Positions 10,519 through 22,720 are shown, counted from the first letter of the stretch. The stretch is DNA of 64,000 bases from Auanema rhodensis (GCA_964057225.1 OZ059896.1:15016501-15080500), one strand, 5' to 3'. The notes: generated by a model not told the origin, from the letters alone. Made by a program: numbers and translations.

Positions 10519-10728
10519 AACGAATCTGTTGTTTTCCAAAGTGATTGTCAATAACTACTATAATCTATATTGAAAATCGAAAAAAGAGAAGAAACTCCGT
10601 CGAGCCTAACTTCTACAATCCTCCGCTCTACCAACTGAGCTATCGACGGAACGAATCTGTTCTTTTCAGAGGTTATTGTCAATAACTGCTATAATCAATA
10701 TTTTAAGTAGAGCAAAAAGAAAAGAAAC

Positions 10729-10811
10729 TCCGTCGAGCCGGATTCGAACCAGCGACCTAAGGATATCTACACTTCTACAGTCCTCCGCTCTACCAACTGA
10801 GCTATCGACGG
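10729..10811 (-). tRNA. tRNA-Tyr(GTA), I1
   Basis: Consensus; starts an uninterrupted run of eight class A units. Confidence 0.85.
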
Positions 10812-10890
10812 AACGAATCTGTTGTTTTCAGAGGTTATTGTCAATAACTGCTATAATCAATATTTTAAATGGAACAAAAAGAAAAGAAAC

Positions 10891-10973
10891 TCCGTCGAGC
10901 CGGATTCGAACCAGCGACCTAAGGATATCACCACTTCTACAGTCCTCCGCTCTACCAACTGAGCTATCGACGG
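10891..10973 (-). tRNA. tRNA-Tyr(GTA), I3
   Basis: Consensus body. Confidence 0.85.
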
Positions 10974-11052
10974 AACGAAGCTGTTGTTTTCAGAGGTTAT
11001 TGTCAATAACTGCTATAATCAATATTTTAAATGGAACAAAAAGAAAAGAAAC

Positions 11053-11135
11053 TCCGTCGAGCCGGATTCGAACCAGCGACCTAAGGATATCACCACTTCT
11101 ACAGTCCTCCGCTCTACCAACTGAGCTATCGACGG
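11053..11135 (-). tRNA. tRNA-Tyr(GTA), I3
   Basis: Consensus body. Confidence 0.85.
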
Positions 11136-11214
11136 AACGAAGCTGTTCTTTTCAGAGGTTATTGTCAATAACTGCTATAATCAATATTTTAAGTAGAGCA
11201 AAAAGAAAAGAAAC

Positions 11215-11297
11215 TCCGTCGAGCCGGATTCGAACCAGCGACCTAAGGATATCTACACTTCTACAGTCCTCCGCTCTACCAACTGAGCTATCGACGG
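11215..11297 (-). tRNA. tRNA-Tyr(GTA), I1
   Basis: Consensus; I1 and I3 alternate here. Confidence 0.85.
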
Positions 11298-11376
11298 AAC
11301 GAATCTGTTGTTTTCAGAGGTTATTGTCAATAACTGCTATAATCAATATTTTAAATGGAACAAAAAGAAAAGAAAC

Positions 11377-11459
11377 TCCGTCGAGCCGGATTCGAACCAG
11401 CGACCTAAGGATATCACCACTTCTACAGTCCTCCGCTCTACCAACTGAGCTATCGACGG
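11377..11459 (-). tRNA. tRNA-Tyr(GTA), I3
   Basis: Consensus body. Confidence 0.85.
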
Positions 11460-11538
11460 AACGAATCTGTTCTTTTCAGAGGTTATTGTCAATAACTGCT
11501 ATAATCAATATTTTAAGTAGAGCAAAAAGAAAAGAAAC

Positions 11539-11621
11539 TCCGTCGAGCCGGATTCGAACCAGCGACCTAAGGATATCTACACTTCTACAGTCCTCCGCTC
11601 TACCAACTGAGCTATCGACGG
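11539..11621 (-). tRNA. tRNA-Tyr(GTA), I1
   Basis: Consensus. Confidence 0.85.
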
Positions 11622-11700
11622 AACGAATCTGTTGTTTTCAGAGGTTATTGTCAATAACTGCTATAATCAATATTTTAAGTAGAGCAAAAAGAAAAGAAAC

Positions 11701-11783
11701 TCCGTCGAGCCGGATTCGAACCAGCGACCTAAGGATATCACCACTTCTACAGTCCTCCGCTCTACCAACTGAGCTATCGACGG
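11701..11783 (-). tRNA. tRNA-Tyr(GTA), I3
   Basis: Consensus body. Confidence 0.85.
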
Positions 11784-11862
11784 AACGAAGCTGTTGTTTT
11801 CAGAGGTTATTGTCAATAACTGCTATAATCAATATTTTAAATGGAACAAAAAGAAAAGAAAC

Positions 11863-11945
11863 TCCGTCGAGCCGGATTCGAACCAGCCACCTAAGGATAT
11901 CTCCACTTCTACAGTCCTCCGCTCTAACAACTGAGCTATCGACGG
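11863..11945 (-). tRNA. tRNA-Tyr(GTA), I2, G19 lost
   Basis: Duplicate of copy 6680. Confidence 0.5.
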
Positions 11946-12243
11946 AACGAATCTGTTGTTTTCAGAGGTTATTGTCAATAACTGATATCTACACTTCTAC
12001 AGTCCTCCGCTCTACCAACTGAGCTATCGACGGAACGAATCTGTTGTTTTCCAAAGTGATTGTCAATAACTACTATAATCTATATTGAAAATCGAAAAAA
12101 GAAAAGAAACTCCGTCGAGCCTAACTTCTACAATCCTCCGCTCTACCAACTGAGCTATCGACGGAACGAAGCTGTTGTTTTCAGAGGTTATTGTCAATAA
12201 CTGCTATAATCAATATTTTAAATGGAACAAAAAGAAAAGAAAC

Positions 12244-12326
12244 TCAGTCGAGCCAGATTCGAACCAGCGACCTAAGGATATCTACACTTCTACAGTCCTC
12301 CGCTCTACCAACTGAGCTATCGACGG
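12244..12326 (-). tRNA. tRNA-Tyr(GTA), I1, acceptor defect
   Basis: Acceptor and T-stem changes as in copy 1054. Confidence 0.5.
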
Positions 12327-12491
12327 AACGAATCTGTTGTTTTCAGAGGTTATTGTCAATAACTGATATCTACACTTCTACAGTCCTCCGCTCTACCAAC
12401 TGAGCTATCGACGGAACGAATCTGTTGTTTTCCAAAGTGATTGTCAATAACTACTATAATCTATATTGAAAATCGAAAAAAGAAAAGAAAC

Positions 12492-12574
12492 TCCGTCGAG
12501 CCGGATTCGAACCAGCGACCTAAGGATATCTACACTTCTACAGTCCTCCGCTCTACCAACTGAGCTATCGACGG
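12492..12574 (-). tRNA. tRNA-Tyr(GTA), I1
   Basis: Consensus gene in a class B-type spacer. Confidence 0.85.
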
Positions 12575-12653
12575 AACGAATCTGTTGTTTTCAGAGGTTA
12601 TTGTCAATAACTGCTATAATCAATATTTTAAATGGAACAAAAAGAAAAGAAAC

Positions 12654-12736
12654 TCCGTCGAGCCGGATTCGAACCAGCGACCTAAGGATATCTCCACTTC
12701 TACAGTCCTCCGCTCTACCAACTGAGCTATCGACGG
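12654..12736 (-). tRNA. tRNA-Tyr(GTA), I2
   Basis: Consensus body. Confidence 0.85.
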
Positions 12737-12815
12737 AACGAAGCTGTTGTTTTCAGAGGTTATTGTCAATAACTGCTATAATCAATATTTCAAATGGAAC
12801 AAAAAGAAAAGAAAC

Positions 12816-12898
12816 TCCGTCGAGCCGGATTCGAACCAGCGACCTGAGGATATCTCCACTTCTACAGTCCTCCGCTCTACCAACTGAGCTATCGACGG
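12816..12898 (-). tRNA. tRNA-Tyr(GTA), I2
   Basis: Position 43 T to C makes a G-C pair in the anticodon stem; probably neutral. Confidence 0.8.
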
Positions 12899-12977
12899 AA
12901 CGAATCTGTTGTTTTCAGAGGTTATTGTCAATAACTGCTATAATCAATATTTTAAATGGAAGAAAAAGAAAAGAAAC

Positions 12978-13060
12978 TCCGTCGAGCCGGATTCGAACCA
13001 GCGACCTAAGGATATCTCCACTTCTACAGTCCTCCGCTCTACCAACTGAGCTATCGACGG
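12978..13060 (-). tRNA. tRNA-Tyr(GTA), I2
   Basis: Consensus body. Confidence 0.85.
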
Positions 13061-13139
13061 AACGAATCTGTTGTTTTCAGAGGTTATTGTCAATAACTGC
13101 TATAATCAATATTTTAAATGGAAGAAAAAGAAAAGAAAC

Positions 13140-13222
13140 TCCGTCGAGCCGGATTCGAACCAGCGACCTAAGGATATCTACACTTCTACAGTCCTCCGCT
13201 CTACCAACTGAGCTATCGACGG
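13140..13222 (-). tRNA. tRNA-Tyr(GTA), I1
   Basis: Consensus. Confidence 0.85.
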
Positions 13223-13520
13223 AACGATTCTGTTGTTTTCAGAGGTTATTGTCAATAACTGATATCTACACTTCTACAGTCCTCCGCTCTACCAACTGAG
13301 CTATCGACGGAACGAATCTGTTGTTTTCCAAAGTGATTGTCAATAACTACTATAATCTATATTGAAAATCGAAAAAAGAAAAGAAACTCCGTCGAGCCTA
13401 ACTTCTACAATCCTCCGCTCTACCAACTGAGCTATCGACGGAACGAAGCTGTTGTTTTCAGAGGTTATTGTCAATAACTGCTATAATCAATATTTTAAAT
13501 GGAACAAAAAGAAAAGAAAC

Positions 13521-13603
13521 TCCGTCGAGCCGGATTCGAACCAGCGACCTAAGGATATCTACACTTCTACAGTCCTCCGCTCTACCAACTGAGCTATCGA
13601 CGG
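13521..13603 (-). tRNA. tRNA-Tyr(GTA), I1
   Basis: Consensus. Confidence 0.85.
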
Positions 13604-13682
13604 AACGAATCTGTTGTTTTCAGAGGTTATTGTCAATAACTGCTATAGTCAATATTTTAAAGGGAAGAAAAAGAAAAGAAAC

Positions 13683-13765
13683 TCCGTCGAGCCGGATTCG
13701 AACCAGCGACCTAAGGATATCTACACTTCTACAGTCCTCCGCTCTACCAACTGAGCTATCGACGG
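13683..13765 (-). tRNA. tRNA-Tyr(GTA), I1
   Basis: Consensus. Confidence 0.85.
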
Positions 13766-13975
13766 AACGAATCTGTTGTTTTCCAAAGTGATTGTCAATA
13801 ACTACTATAATCTATATTGAAAATCGAAAAAAGAAAAGAAACTCCGTCGAGCCTAACTTCTACAATCCTCCGCTCTACCAACTGAGCTATCGACGGAACG
13901 AAGCTGTTGTTTTCAGAGGTTATTGTCAATAACTGCTATAGTCAATATTTTAAAGGGAAGAATAAGAAAAGAAAC

Positions 13976-14058
13976 TCCGTCGAGCCGGATTCGAACCAGC
14001 GACCTAAGGATATCTACACTTCTACAGTCCTCCGCTCTACCAACTGAGCTATCGACGG
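13976..14058 (-). tRNA. tRNA-Tyr(GTA), I1
   Basis: Consensus. Confidence 0.85.
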
Positions 14059-14532
14059 AACGAATCTGTTGTTTTCCAAAGTGATTGTCAATAACTACTA
14101 TAATCTATATTGAAAATCGAAAAAAGAAAAGAAACTCCGTCGAGCCTAACTTCTACAATCCTCCGCTCTACCAACTGAGCTATCGACGGAACGAAGCTGT
14201 TGTTTTCAGAGGTTATTGTCAATAACTGCTATAATCAATATTTTAAATGGAAGAAAAAGAAAAGAAACTCCGTCGAGCCTAACTTCTACAATCCTCCGCT
14301 CTACCAACTGAGCTATCGACGGAACGAATCTGTTGTTTTCCGAAGTGAATGTCAATAACTACTATAATCTATATTGAAAATCGAAAAAAGAAAAGAAACT
14401 CCGTCGAGCCTAACTTCTACAATCCTCCGCTCTACCAACTGAGCTATCGACGGAACGAAGCTGTTGTTTTCAGAGGTTATTGTCAATAACTGCTATAATC
14501 AATATTTTAAATGGAACAAAAAGAAAAGAAAC

Positions 14533-14615
14533 TCCGTCGAGCCGGATTCGAACCAGCGACCTAAGGATATCTACACTTCTACAGTCCTCCGCTCTACCAA
14601 CTGAGCTATCGACGG
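14533..14615 (-). tRNA. tRNA-Tyr(GTA), I1
   Basis: Consensus; partner of 23602. Confidence 0.85.
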
Positions 14616-14694
14616 AACGAATCTGTTGTTTTCAGAGGTTATTGTCAATAACTGCTATAGTCAATATTTTAAAGGGAAGAAAAAGAAAAGAAAC

Positions 14695-14777
14695 TCCGTC
14701 GAGCCGGATTCGAACCAGCGACCTAAGGATATCTACACTTCTACAGTCCTCCGCTCTACCAACTGAGCTATCGACGG
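14695..14777 (-). tRNA. tRNA-Tyr(GTA), I1
   Basis: Consensus; partner of 23764. Confidence 0.85.
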
Positions 14778-15249
14778 AACGAATCTGTTGTTTTCCGAAG
14801 TGAATGTCAATAACTACTATAATCTATATTGAAAATCGAAAAAAGAAAAGAAACTCCGTCGAGCCTAACTTCTACAATCCTCCGCTCTACCAACTGAGCT
14901 ATCGACGGAACGAATCTGTTGTTTTCCGAAGTGAATGTCAATAACTACTATAATCTATATTGAAAATCGAAAAAAGAAAAGAAACTCCGTCGAGCCTAAC
15001 TTCTACAATCCTCCGCTCTACCAACTGAGCTATCGACGGAACGAATCTGTTGTTTTCCGAAGTGAATGTCAATAACTACTATAATCTATATTGAAAATCG
15101 AAAAAAGAAAAGAAACTCCGTCGAGCCTAACTTCTACAATCCTCCGCTCTACCAACTGAGCTATCGACGGAACGAAGCTGTTGTTTTCAGAGGTTATTGT
15201 CAATAACTGCTATAATCAATATTTTAAATGGAACAAAAAGAAAAGAAAC

Positions 15250-15332
15250 TCCGTCGAGCCGGATTCGAACCAGCGACCTAAGGATATCTACACTTCTACA
15301 GTCCTCCGCTCTACCAACTGAGCTATCGACGG
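15250..15332 (-). tRNA. tRNA-Tyr(GTA), I1
   Basis: Consensus; partner of 24319. Confidence 0.85.
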
Positions 15333-15411
15333 AACGAATCTGTTGTTTTCAGAGGTTATTGTCAATAACTGCTATAGTCAATATTTTAAAGGGAAGAAAA
15401 AGAAAAGAAAC

Positions 15412-15494
15412 TCCGTCGAGCCGGATTCGAACCAGCGACCTAAGGATATCTACACTTCTACAGTCCTCCGCTCTACCAACTGAGCTATCGACGG
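15412..15494 (-). tRNA. tRNA-Tyr(GTA), I1
   Basis: Consensus; partner of 24481. Confidence 0.85.
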
Positions 15495-15704
15495 AACGAA
15501 TCTGTTGTTTTCCAAAGTGATTGTCAATAACTACTATAATCTATATTGAAAATCGAAAAAAGAAAAGAAACTCCGTCGAGCCTAACTTCTACAATCCTCC
15601 GCTCTACCAACTGAGCTATCGACGGAACGAAGCTGTTGTTTTCAGAGGTTATTGTCAATAACTGCTATAATCAATATTTTAAATGGAAGAAAAAGAAAAG
15701 AAAC

Positions 15705-15787
15705 TCCGTTGAGCCGGATTCGAACCAGCGACCTAAGGATATCTACACTTCTACAGTCCTCCGCTCTAACAACTGAGCTATCGACGG
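15705..15787 (-). tRNA. tRNA-Tyr(GTA), I1, G19 lost
   Basis: G19 is T, and an acceptor 3'-strand base is changed (TCAACGG). Founder-like variant found nine times in the array. Confidence 0.5.
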
Positions 15788-15866
15788 AACGAATCTGTTG
15801 TTTTCAGAGGTTATTGTCAATAACTGCTATAATCAATATTTTAAATGGAAGAAAAAGAAAAGAAAC

Positions 15867-15949
15867 TCCGTCGAGCCGGATTCGAACCAGCGACCTAAGG
15901 ATATCTACACTTCTACAGTCCTCCGCTCTACCAACTGAGCTATCGACGG
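15867..15949 (-). tRNA. tRNA-Tyr(GTA), I1
   Basis: Consensus. Confidence 0.85.
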
Positions 15950-16159
15950 AACGAATCTGTTGTTTTCCAAAGTGATTGTCAATAACTACTATAATCTATA
16001 TTGAAAATCGAAAAAAGAGAAGAAACTCCGTCGAGCCTAACTTCTACAATCCTCCGCTCTACCAACTGAGCTATCGACGGAACGAATCTGTTCTTTTCAG
16101 AGGTTATTGTCAATAACTGCTATAATCAATATTTTAAATGGGAGAAAAAGAAAAGAAAC

Positions 16160-16242
16160 TCCGTCGAGCCGGATTCGAACCAGCGACCTAAGGATATCTA
16201 CACTTCTACAGTCCTCCGCTCTACCAACTGAGCTATCGACGG
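16160..16242 (-). tRNA. tRNA-Tyr(GTA), I1
   Basis: Consensus. Confidence 0.85.
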
Positions 16243-17066
16243 AACGAATCTGTTGTTTTCAGAGGTTATTGTCAATAACTGATATCTACACTTCTACAGT
16301 CCTCCGCTCTACCAACTGAGCTATCGACGGAACGAATCTGTTGTTTTCCGAAGTGAATGTCAATAACTACTATAATCTATATTGAAAATCGAAAAAAGAA
16401 AAGAAACTCCGTCGAGCCTAACTTCTACAATCCTCCGCTCTACCAACTGAGCTATCGACGGAACGAATCTGTTGTTTTCAGAGGTTATTGTCAATAACTG
16501 ATATCTACACTTCTACAGTCCTCCGCTCTACCAACTGAGCTATCGACGGAACGAATCTGTTGTTTTCCAAAGTGATTGTCAATAACTACTATAATCTATA
16601 TTGAAAATCGAAAAAAGAAAAGAAACTCCGTCGAGCCTAACTTCTACAATCCTCCGCTCTACCAACTGAGCTATCGACGGAACGAATCTGTTGTTTTCAG
16701 AGGTTATTTTCAATAACTGATATCTACACTTCTACAGTCCTCCGCTCTACCAACTGAGCTATCGACGGAACGAATCTGTTGTTTTCCAAAGTGATTGTCA
16801 ATAACTACTATAATCTATATTGAAAATCGAAAAAAGAAAAGAAACTCCGTCGAGCCTAACTTCTACAATCCTCCGCTCTACCAACTGAGCTATCGACGGA
16901 ACGAATCTGTTGTTTTCAGAGGTTATTTTCAATAACTGATATCTACACTTCTACAGTCCTCCGCTCTACCAACTGAGCTATCGACGGAACGAAGCTGTTG
17001 TTTTCAGAGGTTATTGTCAATAACTGCTATAATCAATATTTTAAATGGAAGAAAAAGAAAAGAAAC

Positions 17067-17149
17067 TCCGTTGAGCCGGATTCGAACCAGCGACCTAAGG
17101 ATATCTACACTTCTACAGTCCTCCGCTCTAACAACTGAGCTATCGACGG
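17067..17149 (-). tRNA. tRNA-Tyr(GTA), I1, G19 lost
   Basis: Same double variant as 15705. Confidence 0.5.
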
Positions 17150-17228
17150 AACGAATCTGTTGTTTTCAGAGGTTATTGTCAATAACTGCTATAATCAATA
17201 TTTTAAATGGAAGAAAAAGAAAAGAAAC

Positions 17229-17311
17229 TCCGTCGAGCCGGATTCGAACCAGCGACCTAAGGATATCTACACTTCTACAGTCCTCCGCTCTACCAACTGA
17301 GCTATCGACGG
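17229..17311 (-). tRNA. tRNA-Tyr(GTA), I1
   Basis: Consensus. Confidence 0.85.
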
Positions 17312-17521
17312 AACGAATCTGTTGTTTTCCGAAGTGATTGTCAATAACTACTATAATCTATATTGAAAATCGAAAAAAGAGAAGAAACTCCATCGAGCCT
17401 AACTTCTACAATCCTCCGCTCTACCAACTGAGCTATCGACGGAACGAATCTGTTCTTTTCAGAGGTTATTGTCAATAACTGCTATAATCAATATTTTAAA
17501 TGGGAGAAAAAGAAAAGAAAC

Positions 17522-17604
17522 TCCGTCGAGCCGGATTCGAACCAGCGACCTAAGGATATCTACACTTCTACAGTCCTCCGCTCTACCAACTGAGCTATCG
17601 ACGG
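17522..17604 (-). tRNA. tRNA-Tyr(GTA), I1
   Basis: Consensus. Confidence 0.85.
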
Positions 17605-17771
17605 AACGAATCTGTTGTTTTCAGAGGTTATTGTCAATAACTGATATCTACACTTCTACAGTCCTCCGCTCTACCAACTGAGCTATCGACGGAACGAAGC
17701 TGTTGTTTTCAGAGGTTATTGTCAATAACTGCTATAATCAATATTTTAAATGGAAGAAAAAGAAAAGAAAC

Positions 17772-17854
17772 TCCGTTGAGCCGGATTCGAACCAGCGACC
17801 TAAGGATATCTACACTTCTACAGTCCTCCGCTCTAACAACTGAGCTATCGACGG
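17772..17854 (-). tRNA. tRNA-Tyr(GTA), I1, G19 lost
   Basis: Same double variant as 15705. Confidence 0.5.
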
Positions 17855-17933
17855 AACGAATCTGTTGTTTTCAGAGGTTATTGTCAATAACTGCTATAAT
17901 CAATATTTTAAATGGAAGAAAAAGAAAAGAAAC

Positions 17934-18016
17934 TCCGTCGAGCCGGATTCGAACCAGCGACCTAAGGATATCTACACTTCTACAGTCCTCCGCTCTACCA
18001 ACTGAGCTATCGACGG
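17934..18016 (-). tRNA. tRNA-Tyr(GTA), I1
   Basis: Consensus. Confidence 0.85.
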
Positions 18017-18226
18017 AACGAATCTGTTGTTTTCCGAAGTGATTGTCAATAACTACTATAATCTATATTGAAAATCGAAAAAAGAGAAGAAACTCCATCG
18101 AGCCTAACTTCTACAATCCTCCGCTCTACCAACTGAGCTATCGACGGAACGAATCTGTTCTTTTCAGAGGTTATTGTCAATAACTGCTATAATCAATATT
18201 TTAAATGGGAGAAAAAGAAAAGAAAC

Positions 18227-18309
18227 TCCGTCGAGCCGGATTCGAACCAGCGACCTAAGGATATCTACACTTCTACAGTCCTCCGCTCTAACAACTGAGC
18301 TATCGACGG
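18227..18309 (-). tRNA. tRNA-Tyr(GTA), I1, G19 lost
   Basis: G19 to T only. Confidence 0.55.
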
Positions 18310-18388
18310 AACGAATCTGTTGTTTTCAGAGGTTATTGTCAATAACTGCTATAATCAATATTTTAAATGGGAGAAAAAGAAAAGAAAC

Positions 18389-18471
18389 TCCGTCGAGCCG
18401 GATTCGAACCAGCGACCTAAGGATATCTACACTTCTACAGTCCTCCGCTCTACCAACTGAGCTATCGACGG
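18389..18471 (-). tRNA. tRNA-Tyr(GTA), I1
   Basis: Consensus. Confidence 0.85.
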
Positions 18472-18550
18472 AACGAATCTGTTCTTTTCAGAGGTTATTG
18501 TCAATAACTGCTATAATCAATATTTTAAATGGGAGAAAAAGAAAAGAAAC

Positions 18551-18633
18551 TCCGTCGAGCCGGATTCGAACCAGCGACCTAAGGATATCTACACTTCTAC
18601 AGTCCTCCGCTCTACCAACTGAGCTATCGACGG
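18551..18633 (-). tRNA. tRNA-Tyr(GTA), I1
   Basis: Consensus; followed by a stretch rich in class B and C units. Confidence 0.85.
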
Positions 18634-19631
18634 AACGAATCTGTTGTTTTCCGAAGTGAATGTCAATAACTACTATAATCTATATTGAAAATCGAAAAAA
18701 GAAAAGAAACTCCGTCGAGCCTAACTTCTACAATCCTCCGCTCTACCAACTGAGCTATCCACGGAACGAATCTGTTGTTTTCAGAGGTTATTGTCAATAA
18801 CTGATATCTACACTTCTACAGTCCTCCGCTCTACCAACTGAGCTATCGACGGAACGAATCTGTTGTTTTCCGAAGTGAATGTCAATAACTACTATAATCT
18901 ATATTGAAAATCGAAAAAAGAAAAGAAACTCCGTCGAGCCTAACTTCTACAATCCTCCGCTCTACCAACTGAGCTATCGACGGAACGAATCTGTTGTTTT
19001 CCGAAGTGAATGTCAATAACTACTATAATCTATATTGAAAATCGAAAAAAGAAAAGAAACTCCGTCGAGCCTAACTTCTACAATCCTCCGCTCTACCAAC
19101 TGAGCTATCGACGGAACGAAGCTGTTGTTTTCAGAGGTTATTGTCAATAACTGATATCTACACTTCTACAGTCCTCCGCTCTACCAACTGAGCTATCGAC
19201 GGAACGAATCTGTTGTTTTCCGAAGTGAATGTCAATAACTACTATAATCTATATTGAAAATCGAAAAAAGAAAAGAAACTCCGTCGAGCCTAACTTCTAC
19301 AATCCTCCGCTCTACCAACTGAGCTATCGACGGAACGAATCTGTTGTTTTCAGAGGTTATTGTCAATAACTGATATCTACACTTCTACAGTCCTCCGCTC
19401 TACCAACTGAGCTATCGACGGAACGAATCTGTTGTTTTCCAAAGTGATTGTCAATAACTACTATAATCTATATTGAAAATCGAAAAAAGAAAAGAAACTC
19501 CGTCGAGCCTAACTTCTACAATCCTCCGCTCTACCAACTGAGCTATCGACGGAACGAAGCTGTTGTTTTCAGAGGTTATTGTCAATAACTGCTATAATCA
19601 ATATTTTAAATGGAAGAAAAAGAAAAGAAAC

Positions 19632-19714
19632 TCCGTCGAGCCGGATTCGAACCAGCGACCTAAGGATATCTACACTTCTACAGTCCTCCGCTCTACCAAC
19701 TGAGCTATCGAGGG
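19632..19714 (-). tRNA. tRNA-Tyr(GTA), I1, acceptor mismatch
   Basis: Position 3 is C, mismatched with C70. Confidence 0.6.
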
Positions 19715-20143
19715 AACGAATCTGTTGTTTTCCGAAGTGAATGTCAATAACTACTATAATCTATATTGAAAATCGAAAAAAGAAAAGAAACTCCGTCGAG
19801 CCTAACTTCTACAATCCTCCGCTCTACCAACTGAGCTATCGACGGAACGAAGCTGTTGTTTTCAGAGGTTATTGTCAATAACTGATATCTACACTTCTAC
19901 AGTCCTCCGCTCTACCAACTGAGCTATCGACGGAACGAATCTGTTGTTTTCCGAAGTGAATGTCAATAACTACTATAATCTATATTGAAAATCGAAAAAA
20001 GAAAAGAAACTCCGTCGAGCCTAACTTCTACAATCCTCCGCTCTACCAACTGAGCTATCGACGGAACGAATCTGTTGTTTTCCAAAGTGATTGTCAATAA
20101 CTGCTATAATCAATATTTTAAATGGAACAAAAAGAAAAGAAAC

Positions 20144-20226
20144 TCCGTCGAGCCGGATTCGAACCACCGACCTAAGGATATCTACACTTCTACAGTCCTC
20201 CGCTCTACCAACTGAGCTATCGACGG
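20144..20226 (-). tRNA. tRNA-Tyr(GTA), I1, T-stem defect
   Basis: T stem begins GGTGG; shared with 27894. Confidence 0.6.
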
Positions 20227-20655
20227 AACGAATCTGTTGTTTTCCGAAGTGAATGTCAATAACTACTATAATCTATATTGAAAATCGAAAAAAGAAAAGA
20301 AACTCCGTCGAGCCTAACTTCTACAATCCTCCGCTCTACCAACTGAGCTATCGACGGAACGAATCTGTTGTTTTCAGAGGTTATTGTCAATAACTGATAT
20401 CTACACTTCTACAGTCCTCCGCTCTACCAACTGAGCTATCGACGGAACGAATCTGTTGTTTTCCAAAGTGATTGTCAATAACTACTATAATCTATATTGA
20501 AAATCGAAAAAAGAAAAGAAACTCCGTCGACCCTAACTTCTACAATCCTCCGCTCTACCAACTGAGCTATCGACGGAACGAAGCTGTTGTTTTCAGAGGT
20601 TATTGTCAATAACTGCTATAATCAATATTTTAAATGGAAGAAAAAGAAAAGAAAC

Positions 20656-20738
20656 TCCGTCGAGCCGGATTCGAACCAGCGACCTAAGGATATCTACACT
20701 TCTACAGTCCTCCGCTCTACCAACTGAGCTATCGACGG
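20656..20738 (-). tRNA. tRNA-Tyr(GTA), I1
   Basis: Consensus. Confidence 0.85.
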
Positions 20739-20948
20739 AACGAATCTGTTGTTTTCCAAAGTGATTGTCAATAACTACTATAATCTATATTGAAAATCGA
20801 AAAAAGAAAAGAAACTCCGTCGAGCCTAACTTCTACAATCCTCCGCTCTACCAACTGAGCTATCGACGGAACGAAGCTGTTGTTTTCAGAGGTTATTGTC
20901 AATAACTGCTATAATCAATATTTTAAATGGAAGAAAAAGAAAAGAAAC

Positions 20949-21031
20949 TCCGTTGAGCCGGATTCGAACCAGCGACCTAAGGATATCTACACTTCTACAG
21001 TCCTCCGCTCTAACAACTGAGCTATCGACGG
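20949..21031 (-). tRNA. tRNA-Tyr(GTA), I1, G19 lost
   Basis: Same double variant as 15705. Confidence 0.5.
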
Positions 21032-21110
21032 AACGAATCTGTTGTTTTCAGAGGTTATTGTCAATAACTGCTATAATCAATATTTTAAATGGAAGAAAAA
21101 GAAAAGAAAC

Positions 21111-21193
21111 TCCGTCGAGCCGGATTCGAACCAGCGACCTAAGGATATCTACACTTCTACAGTCCTCCGCTCTACCAACTGAGCTATCGACGG
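21111..21193 (-). tRNA. tRNA-Tyr(GTA), I1
   Basis: Consensus. Confidence 0.85.
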
Positions 21194-21403
21194 AACGAAT
21201 CTGTTGTTTTCCGAAGTGATTGTCAATAACTACTATAATCTATATTGAAAATCGAAAAAAGAGAAGAAACTCCATCGAGCCTAACTTCTACAATCCTCCG
21301 CTCTACCAACTGAGCTATCGACGGAACGAATCTGTTCTTTTCAGAGGTTATTGTCAATAACTGCTATAATCAATATTTTAAATGGGAGAAAAGGAAAAGA
21401 AAC

Positions 21404-21486
21404 TCCGTCAAGCCGGATTCGAACCAGCGACCTAAGGATATCTACACTTCTACAGTCCTCCGCTCTACCAACTGAGCTATCGACGG
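21404..21486 (-). tRNA. tRNA-Tyr(GTA), I1
   Basis: Position 67 C to T leaves a G-U pair; absent from its duplicate 29154. Confidence 0.75.
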
Positions 21487-22265
21487 AACGAATCTGTTGT
21501 TTTCAGAGGTTATTGTCAATAACTGATATCTACACTTCTACAGTCCTCCGCTCTACCAACTGAGCTATCGACGGAACGAATCTGTTGTTTTCCGAAGTGA
21601 ATGTCAATAACTACTATAATCTATATTGAAAATCGAAAAAAGAAAAGAAACTCCGTCGAGCCTAACTTCTACAATCCTCCGCTCTACCAACTGAGCTATC
21701 GACGGAACGAATCTGTTGTTTTCAGAGCTTATTGTCAATAACTGATATCTACACTTCTACAGTCCTCCGCTCTACCAACTGAGCTATCGACGGAACGAAT
21801 CTGTTGTTTTCCGAAGTGAATGTCAATAACTACTATAATCTATATTGAAAATCGAAAAAAGAAAAGAAACTCCGTCGAGCCTAACTTCTACAATCCTCCG
21901 CTCTACCAACTGAGCTATCGACGGAACGAATCTGTTGTTTTCCGAAGTGAATGTCAATAACTACTATAATCTATATTGAAAATCGAAAAAAGAAAAGAAA
22001 CTCCGTCGAGCCTAACTTCTACAATCCTCCGCTCTACCAACTGAGCTATCGACGGAACGAATCTGTTGTTTTCCGAAGTGAATGTCAATAACTACTATAA
22101 TCTATATTGAAAATCGAAAAAAGAAAAGAAACTCCGTCGAGCCTAACTTCTACAATCCTCCGCTCTACCAACTGAGCTATCGACGGAACGAAGCTGTTGT
22201 TTTCAGAGGTTATTGTCAATAACTGCTATAATCAATATTTTAAATGGAACAAAAAGAAAAGAAAC

Positions 22266-22348
22266 TCCGTCGAGCCGGATTCGAACCAGCGACCTAAGGA
22301 TATCTACACTTCTACAGTCCTCCGCTCTACCAACTGAGCTATCGACGG
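22266..22348 (-). tRNA. tRNA-Tyr(GTA), I1
   Basis: Consensus. Confidence 0.85.
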
Positions 22349-22427
22349 AACGAATCTGTTGTTTTCAGAGGTTATTGTCAATAACTGCTATAGTCAATAC
22401 TTTAAAGGGAAGAAAAAGAAAAGAAAC

Positions 22428-22510
22428 TCCGTCGAGCCGGATTCGAACCAGCGACCTAAGGATATCTACACTTCTACAGTCCTCCGCTCTACCAACTGAG
22501 CTATCGACGG
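22428..22510 (-). tRNA. tRNA-Tyr(GTA), I1
   Basis: Consensus. Confidence 0.85.
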
Positions 22511-22720
22511 AACGAATCTGTTGTTTTCCAAAGTGATTGTCAATAACTACTATAATCTATATTGAAAATCGAAAAAAGAAAAGAAACTCCGTCGAGCCTA
22601 ACTTCTACAATCCTCCGCTCTACCAACTGAGCTATCGACGGAACGAAGCTGTTGTTTTCAGAGGTTATTGTCAATAACTGCTATAATCAATATTTTAAAT
22701 GGAAGAAAAAGAAAAGAAAC

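Larger units (their letters stand above)
14200..15800. repeat. Array segment duplicated at 23.27-24.87 kb
   Basis: Class A copies 14533, 14695, 15250, 15412 and 15705 match 23602, 23764, 24319, 24481 and 24774 at a constant offset of 9069 bp. The intervening run of class B units is in the same order. The match ends in the unit after 15705, where the spacers differ. Confidence 0.8.
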
